From the NCBI RefSeq assembly GCF_001679725.1, contig NZ_CP016282.1, positions 2,542,001-2,606,000 of the forward strand: 64,000 nucleotides of DNA. The letters are read 5' to 3'. Made by a program: the position numbers and the translations under genes. The notes under the pieces are model-generated. The model was not told the DNA's origin. It did no database searches and was given only the letters and a program-made list of their open reading frames with translations. Each line of letters starts with the position of its first letter. The stretch's first letter is position 1. This stretch comes from Cryobacterium arcticum (GTDB taxonomy: Bacteria > Actinomycetota > Actinomycetes > Actinomycetales > Microbacteriaceae). Shown one piece after another: positions 59,835 through 64,000 of this stretch.

Positions 59835-60706
59835 TCTCACCCACAGGACCCCACGATTCCGCACTGGACGAATCCCCGCTGGAGGATTCTGTGCTGGAGG
59901 ATTCTGTGCTGGCGGCCAGGGGCCTGGCCGTGCGGTACGACCGTCGGAGCGTCATCGACGGCCTCGACCTCATCGTGCCGCCCGGATCGTTCACCGCGAT
60001 CATCGGCCCCAATGCGTGCGGAAAATCCACGCTGCTGCGGGCGCTGGCCGGATTGTTGCCGGCGTCATCGGGATCCGTCTTGCTGGACGGCCGGGATATC
60101 GCCTCGTACTCGGCCAAGGACACGGCCCGCCGGCTCGGGCTGCTGCCGCAGGGCGCCGTATCGCCGGAGGGGATCACCGTGGCCGAACTCGTCGCGCGCG
60201 GCCGCTACGCCCATCAGCGCCTGCTGCGGCAGTGGTCGGTCGCCGACGAGGCGGCGGTGACGGAGGCGTTGGCCGAGACGCGCGTCGCCGACCTGGCGAA
60301 ACGGCCGGTGGACGAACTCTCGGGTGGGCAGCGGCAGCGCGTGTGGATCGCCATGGTGCTGGCCCAGCAGACTCCCCTGATCCTGCTCGACGAGCCCACC
60401 ACCTACCTGGATATCGCGCACCAGATCGAGATTCTCAATCTGCTGCACCGCCTCAACGCCCAGGGCCGCACCATCGTGGCCGTGCTGCACGACCTCAACC
60501 ACGCTGCACGGTATGCCTCCAACATCGTCGCGATGCAGGAGGGCCGGGTCGTCGCCAACGGAGTTCCGCAGAGCACGATCACGGCCGACCTGGTCGCCGA
60601 GGTCTTCGGGTTGCCCAACGTGGTGATCACCGACCCGGTGACGGGCACCCCACTCGTGATCCCTGCGGACACCCGGGTGCAGCACCAACCCGCCGGGAGG
60701 GCGTGA
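59831..60706 (+). CDS. Iron-siderophore ABC ATPase (FecE type)
   Basis: 291 aa. Walker A GPNACGKSTLLRAL (Ala for the usual Gly after Asn), signature LSGGQRQRVWIAMVL, Walker B LILLDEPTTYLD. An acidic N-terminal extension of about 25 residues with a repeated ED SVL pattern. ATG overlaps the permease stop by 4 bp; last gene of the operon. Confidence 0.93.
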   Translation: MISPTGPHDSALDESPLEDSVLEDSVLAARGLAVRYDRRSVIDGLDLIVPPGSFTAIIGPNACGKSTLLRALAGLLPASSGSVLLDGRDIASYSAKDTARRLGLLPQGAVSPEGITVAELVARGRYAHQRLLRQWSVADEAAVTEALAETRVADLAKRPVDELSGGQRQRVWIAMVLAQQTPLILLDEPTTYLDIAHQIEILNLLHRLNAQGRTIVAVLHDLNHAARYASNIVAMQEGRVVANGVPQSTITADLVAEVFGLPNVVITDPVTGTPLVIPADTRVQHQPAGRA

Positions 60707-60772
60707 TCCACCAGAGAGGTGCACAATAGGCGCGTGCGCGTCGTCGCAGTCGCGCCGGATGGGAGAGACGCG

Positions 60773-61609
60773 ATGTGTAGATGGCTGGCCTATATCGGGG
60801 AACCGTTGCGTCCCTCCACTATCGTGCTCGACGCCACCCACTCGATCGTGGCGCAATCGCTGGACTCCCCGCTCGGCGCCGAGACTGTGAACGGTGACGG
60901 CTTCGGATTCGGCTGGTACGCCTCTGGGGCGGCCGCGACGGCCGAACCGGCACTGTTCCACAGCATCGAGCCGGCCTGGAACGACCAGAACCTGCGCGAA
61001 CTCACGCGGGCGATCGAGAGCCCGCTGTTCTTCACGCATGTTCGCGCCGCCGCGGGGCCGCCGATCCAGCAGACCAACTGTCATCCGTTTCGGTACGAGA
61101 ACTGGATGTTCATGCACAATGGGGCCATCTCGGGCTGGCGGGACCTGAAACGCGACCTCACCCTGGCGATCGACCCTGGCCTGTACCCCAACGTTCTGGG
61201 GACGACGGATTCGGAGGTATTGTTCCATCTCGCGCTCACGCTCGGGCTGCAGGACGATCCCATCGCGGCCGTCGGACGGGCGATCCGGATGGTCGAGACT
61301 GTGGGCCACGAGCACGATGTGCGCTTCCCCTGGCAGGGCACGGTCGCCGTGTCGGACGGCAGCACGCTGTGGGCGTTCCGTTATTCGTCCCAAGGGCGCA
61401 CACGCTCCCTGTTCCACTCCACCGACATCCCGACCCTGCGTGAGATGTACCCCGACCAGGCGCGCCTGGCGGCGTTCGGGGATCATGCCCGGGTCGTGGT
61501 GTCCGAGCCGCTCAACGACCTGCCGGGCGTCTTCGTGGAGGTGCCGGAGTCGACGGCGGTTGTGCTCGACGCCGACGGCTACCGGCACGAGTCGTTCCTG
61601 GGCGCCTGA
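60773..61609 (+). CDS. Class II glutamine amidotransferase
   Basis: 278 aa. Cys2 nucleophile at the start (MCRWLAYIG), GDGFGFGWY, HVRAAAGPPIQQTNCHPF and MHNGAISGW form an Ntn-type glutaminase, resembling YafJ/EgtC. No ergothioneine genes (egtB, egtD) are next to it, so I do not call it EgtC. ATG 60773 with GGGAGAG upstream; an upstream frame extension is not credible because Cys must follow Met1. Confidence 0.88.
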   Translation: MCRWLAYIGEPLRPSTIVLDATHSIVAQSLDSPLGAETVNGDGFGFGWYASGAAATAEPALFHSIEPAWNDQNLRELTRAIESPLFFTHVRAAAGPPIQQTNCHPFRYENWMFMHNGAISGWRDLKRDLTLAIDPGLYPNVLGTTDSEVLFHLALTLGLQDDPIAAVGRAIRMVETVGHEHDVRFPWQGTVAVSDGSTLWAFRYSSQGRTRSLFHSTDIPTLREMYPDQARLAAFGDHARVVVSEPLNDLPGVFVEVPESTAVVLDADGYRHESFLGA

Positions 61610-61629
61610 GCATACGAACGGCTCAGCAC

Positions 61630-61658
61630 GCAAAAACGCCACCCCGAGGGATGGCGTT
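61630..61658 (-). terminator. Intrinsic terminator of ssrA
   Basis: On the minus strand AACGCCATCCC...GGTGGCGTT pairs over 9-10 bp and is followed by TTTTTG, 50 bp past the tmRNA 3' end. May also end the convergent amidotransferase transcript. Confidence 0.8.
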
Positions 61659-61707
61659 CGCGTGAGGAGCTCAACGGGCAAGTCAGCAGCGTGTGGCAAC
61701 AACCCAA

Positions 61708-62093
61708 TGGTGGAGATGCGGGGAATTGAACCCCGGTCCATTGCTGTGGTCATGTTTCTTCTACGGGTGTATCCAGTGAAATCGTTCTACTCGGCTCCGG
61801 AACTTGCCACTGTCAGCTGATCCGACGAGCCCAGCCCTCGTTTAAGTCCCCCTATACCCCGAGGCTCAGGATAGGAGCAATCTCTCTAAATGACGTCAGG
61901 GTCCGAGTAGAGAGCATTCCCGGTCTGACGGTCTCAATGTGGTTCTACTTAGGCCGCGAGGGCGAAAGCGGAACGCGAGACAGTGCGGTTTGAATTGGCA
62001 CTTATTGTTTTGCAGAGATCGTTAACGAGATAACCCTGCATCCTCGACCCGCTTCTCACAGTTACGCAGGCAATGTCGAAACCGATCATCCCC
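61708..62093 (-). ncRNA. ssrA: Transfer-messenger RNA (tmRNA)
   Basis: 386 nt. 5' GGGGATGATCGGTTTCGACA and 3' T-arm GGTTCAATTCCCCGCATCTCCACCA form the tRNA-like end with encoded CCA. The tag reading frame (61949-61999, minus) encodes ANSNRTVSRSAFALAA followed by TAA, the typical hydrophobic ALAA degron. Rescues stalled ribosomes with SmpB (not in the window). Confidence 0.97.
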
Positions 62094-62591
62094 ATGTTCA
62101 CGTGTCGACGGCTCTCTAGGAGTCGCACGAGACGCGGTTGTTGTCACACGCTGTTGAGTTACCAATCTTGTTTCCAAGACCGCAGTGACGAACATTGCAG
62201 CCCGCCACTACGGCCTTTCAGGATACAACACTTTCCCCCACCAGTGCACTCGGCCGCCGGCTTGCCCGCGCAACTGTTACCCAACCGGGGACTCCTGGCC
62301 GCCGGTCGACCCCGTCGAGATCCCGCGCCCTACTGTCCACCGTGCCCGATCGTTGATCGAGCCCGTCGAGATCCCGCAAGCCGCTGTCCACCGCCCCCGA
62401 TCGCCGATCGAGCCTGTCGAGATCCCGCGACCTGCTGTCCACCGTGCCCCGATCGTCGATCGAGCCTGTCGAGATCCCCTTAGAAACCTCTATGAACCTG
62501 CAATGACTCCGGCGCAAATATTCTCGAGATTCCCTTGTTGATAACTTGACATTTCCTCACAATATTCTCTGATTCGTGGGAGAATAGGGGT
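62094..62591. other. 498-bp intergenic region between ssrA and the DUF222 gene
   Basis: No convincing gene. It contains the ssrA promoter side (62094-62160), a 140-bp stretch without clear features, the 51-bp tandem array at 62305-62485, and the region upstream of the DUF222 gene with TTGACA at 62546-62551. Base composition is lower in GC near 62490-62590. Confidence 0.6.
62305..62485. repeat. 51-bp tandem repeat array, about 3.5 copies
   Basis: Units start at 62305, 62355, 62406 and 62458 (periods 50, 51, 52). Each begins with GATCGAGCC(C/T)GTCGAGATCCC (first copy diverged) and continues with CTGTCCACCG-type sequence. The last copy is cut after about 28 bp. The GTCGAGATCCC core resembles the inverted-repeat element at 38632-38678. 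Confidence 0.85.
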
Positions 62592-64000
62592 ATGGACGAA
62601 GAGCTCGTAAACGGCTCCACCGCACCGCTGGGAGGCACTCCCACCGGCAGCACTCCGCAGGACTGGAACACCAGCCTGGCTGGTCCGGCACCCGTTCCCG
62701 CCGCCTTCGATGTCGCCGCTGACTCGAGCGTAAACGCAGCCACCGACACTCCCACCGACACTCGCTCCGGCGCTGGATCCACCCCCGACTCGGGCTCTGG
62801 TACCGACCGGGCCGACAACACCGACGGCGAGCCTGTCAGGCCGGCACCTGCCCGCCCGGCTCGCCGGGGTGCCCCGCAGCCGATCTGGCGGGACCCCGCA
62901 GACCTCCCCGCGGTGCAGCGCGCTCACACCGGTGAGTTCGGGGAGAAACTGCACCTCCTGTCCGAAGCCGCCGCGGTGGTGCAGGAGGTGATGGGCTCGA
63001 TCGATGTTGACGGCCTCAACGATGCGGAGCTGGTCGCCCTGACCCAGATGACCGAGAAGGTCGGCCGGCCGGCCGATCTGGCCCGGGTGACCACGGCCAC
63101 GGTCGTGGACTACCGGTCCCGGACGGGCCTGGGCCGGGACTCGTTGGCGTGGAAGCTCGGCGCGTCGCACCACACGGATTTGTTGACCCGGTTGACCGGG
63201 GCGTCGGGGCAGGAGATGAAACGGCGGGTGCGGTTGGGCGAGAAGATCGCCCCACGCATGATGGGCGGCACCGTCCTGGACCCCGTGTTCCCGACCGTCG
63301 CCGCCGCCCTGGCCGACGGGGAACTCGGTCTCGATGCGGCCGAGGAGATCGTGAAGGGCCTGGCCGACTACAAGGTCCACGGTCGCTTCGACGCGAACCC
63401 GGCCGATGTTGACGCGGCCGAGGCGGGCCTGGTGGAATCGGCCACCGGCTCCCTCTACGGCCGCACGGGCGACGACGACCCGATCACCCGGCTGGGCGAC
63501 TCGGACGGGTTCGCCTACCCCGCTGACGCGCTTCGCGACATGGCGCTGCAGTGGCAGGCGGCCCTGAACCCGGACGGTCTCGCCCCGAACGAGGAGGTCC
63601 TCGAGGCGAAGTCGACGTTCTCGTTCGGTGGGATCCGCAACGGCCTCTACCCGCTCCGCGGCGGCGTGACGCCGGAGCTCAAAGGCATCATCCAAACCTT
63701 GTTCAACACGTACCAGTCCGCCCGCACCGCACCCCGGTTCCCCTCCGCCGAGGAACAGGAACGCATCGAGGCCGGCGAACTCGTCCCCGGGGAGATCCTC
63801 GACGAACGCAGCGGCGGCGAGAAACGAGCCGACATCCTCCGCGGCATCCTCACCCAGGTCGCCCAAGACCCCCGCACCCCGACCCTGGGCGGGATGCCAC
63901 CAACCGTGATGGTGCACGTGAGTGCCGCGGATCTCCTCGCCGGCATCGGCGTCGGCTGGATCGACGGCGTGGATGCGCCCCTGTCGATGAAGACGATCAA
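62592..64000 (+). CDS. DUF222 (13E12-type) protein, N-terminal part, probably with C-terminal HNH domain beyond the window
   Basis: 469 codons without stop, running off the right edge. The first 100 residues are a Thr/Pro/Ala-rich tail, then the DUF222 domain (LSEAAAVVQEVMGSIDVDGLNDAEL, WKLGASHHTDLLTRLTG, GLDAAEEIVKGLADY, ADILRGILTQVAQDP). Most members end in an HNH endonuclease domain that is not yet reached here. These genes occur in many copies in Actinobacteria and may be mobile or phage-related. ATG 62592 is preceded by GGGAGAATAGGGG. Confidence 0.85.
   Translation, partial: MDEELVNGSTAPLGGTPTGSTPQDWNTSLAGPAPVPAAFDVAADSSVNAATDTPTDTRSGAGSTPDSGSGTDRADNTDGEPVRPAPARPARRGAPQPIWRDPADLPAVQRAHTGEFGEKLHLLSEAAAVVQEVMGSIDVDGLNDAELVALTQMTEKVGRPADLARVTTATVVDYRSRTGLGRDSLAWKLGASHHTDLLTRLTGASGQEMKRRVRLGEKIAPRMMGGTVLDPVFPTVAAALADGELGLDAAEEIVKGLADYKVHGRFDANPADVDAAEAGLVESATGSLYGRTGDDDPITRLGDSDGFAYPADALRDMALQWQAALNPDGLAPNEEVLEAKSTFSFGGIRNGLYPLRGGVTPELKGIIQTLFNTYQSARTAPRFPSAEEQERIEAGELVPGEILDERSGGEKRADILRGILTQVAQDPRTPTLGGMPPTVMVHVSAADLLAGIGVGWIDGVDAPLSMKTI

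Noticed and set aside
60773..61609. Naming the amidotransferase EgtC (ergothioneine pathway)
   Set aside because: The MCRWLAYIG start is shared with other class II amidotransferases, and no egtA, egtB or egtD is in the window.
61317..61820. Open frame overlapping the end of the amidotransferase gene and the tmRNA
   Set aside because: It is the +2 shadow of the amidotransferase and then runs into the tmRNA 3' end; no start signal.
62305..62485. CRISPR array
   Set aside because: The repeats are contiguous with a 51-bp period and no unique spacers, and no cas gene is present.

Overview
This window comes from a high-GC actinobacterium, most likely a member of the Microbacteriaceae (a Cryobacterium-like genome is my best guess; this is an inference). 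The pointers are an MshA/MshB-like mycothiol gene pair, a DtxR/IdeR-type iron box, an EcfT/EcfA/BioY biotin importer, a DUF222 (13E12-type) protein at the right edge, ECF sigma factors, very high GC at third codon positions, and many genes whose start codon lies only 6-7 nt downstream of a TANNNT -10 hexamer (leaderless transcripts). I see no prophage, insertion sequence or CRISPR array; the content is mostly chromosomal housekeeping and uptake genes.

Left part (1-16.9 kb): branched-chain amino acid operon ilvD-ilvB-ilvN (minus; ilvN is cut by the window edge); a fused trehalose-6-phosphate synthase/phosphatase; a TIM-barrel sugar isomerase; a TetR-MMPL-YhgE/Pip operon whose MMPL protein carries a degenerate ABC-ATPase-like tail; an ArsB/SLC13-type transporter; two small unknown proteins; a GH15 glucoamylase/trehalase-type hydrolase; and a GlsB/YeaQ membrane protein. 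Middle left (17-28 kb): bioY-bioM-bioN, an alpha/beta hydrolase, a flavodoxin-like protein, a glycine betaine ABC importer behind a long untranslated leader, and a DctA dicarboxylate symporter divergent from a CitA/CitB-type two-component system.

Central regulatory zone (28-38.7 kb): a small HTH protein with a membrane protein split by a frameshift at a UGA codon; a SigK-like ECF sigma factor divergent from a two-cysteine OhrR; an IclR regulator; a YceI gene preceded by a SigL-type promoter and followed by an ECF sigma/zinc anti-sigma pair; an NmrA-like protein; the lysG/lysE regulator-exporter pair; an XRE/DUF2975 pair with nested palindromes; and a ferritin-like diiron protein with a possible membrane anchor. 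Then (38.7-47.4 kb) comes a LacI-controlled operon: peptide/oligosaccharide-type solute-binding protein, two permeases, double-domain ATPase, alpha/beta hydrolase and GH1 beta-glucosidase, probably for uptake and hydrolysis of beta-glucosides.

Right part (47.5-64 kb): DUF2252 protein with a pentapeptide minisatellite, M23 peptidase-like protein, msrA, tRNA-Lys(CTT), an inositol-phosphatase-family (HisN-like) enzyme, a septum-formation-type lipoprotein, an SGNH-GAF fusion, the mshA-mshB pair overlapping a siderophore-interacting flavoprotein gene, an iron-box-controlled Fe-siderophore ABC importer, a class II amidotransferase, tmRNA (ssrA), a 51-bp tandem repeat array, and the start of a DUF222 gene. 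Redox thiol, iron and peroxide functions cluster loosely here. The most unusual items are the split DUF2178-like gene, the MMPL/pseudo-ATPase fusion, the SGNH-GAF fusion, and the mshA-mshB/siderophore arrangement.
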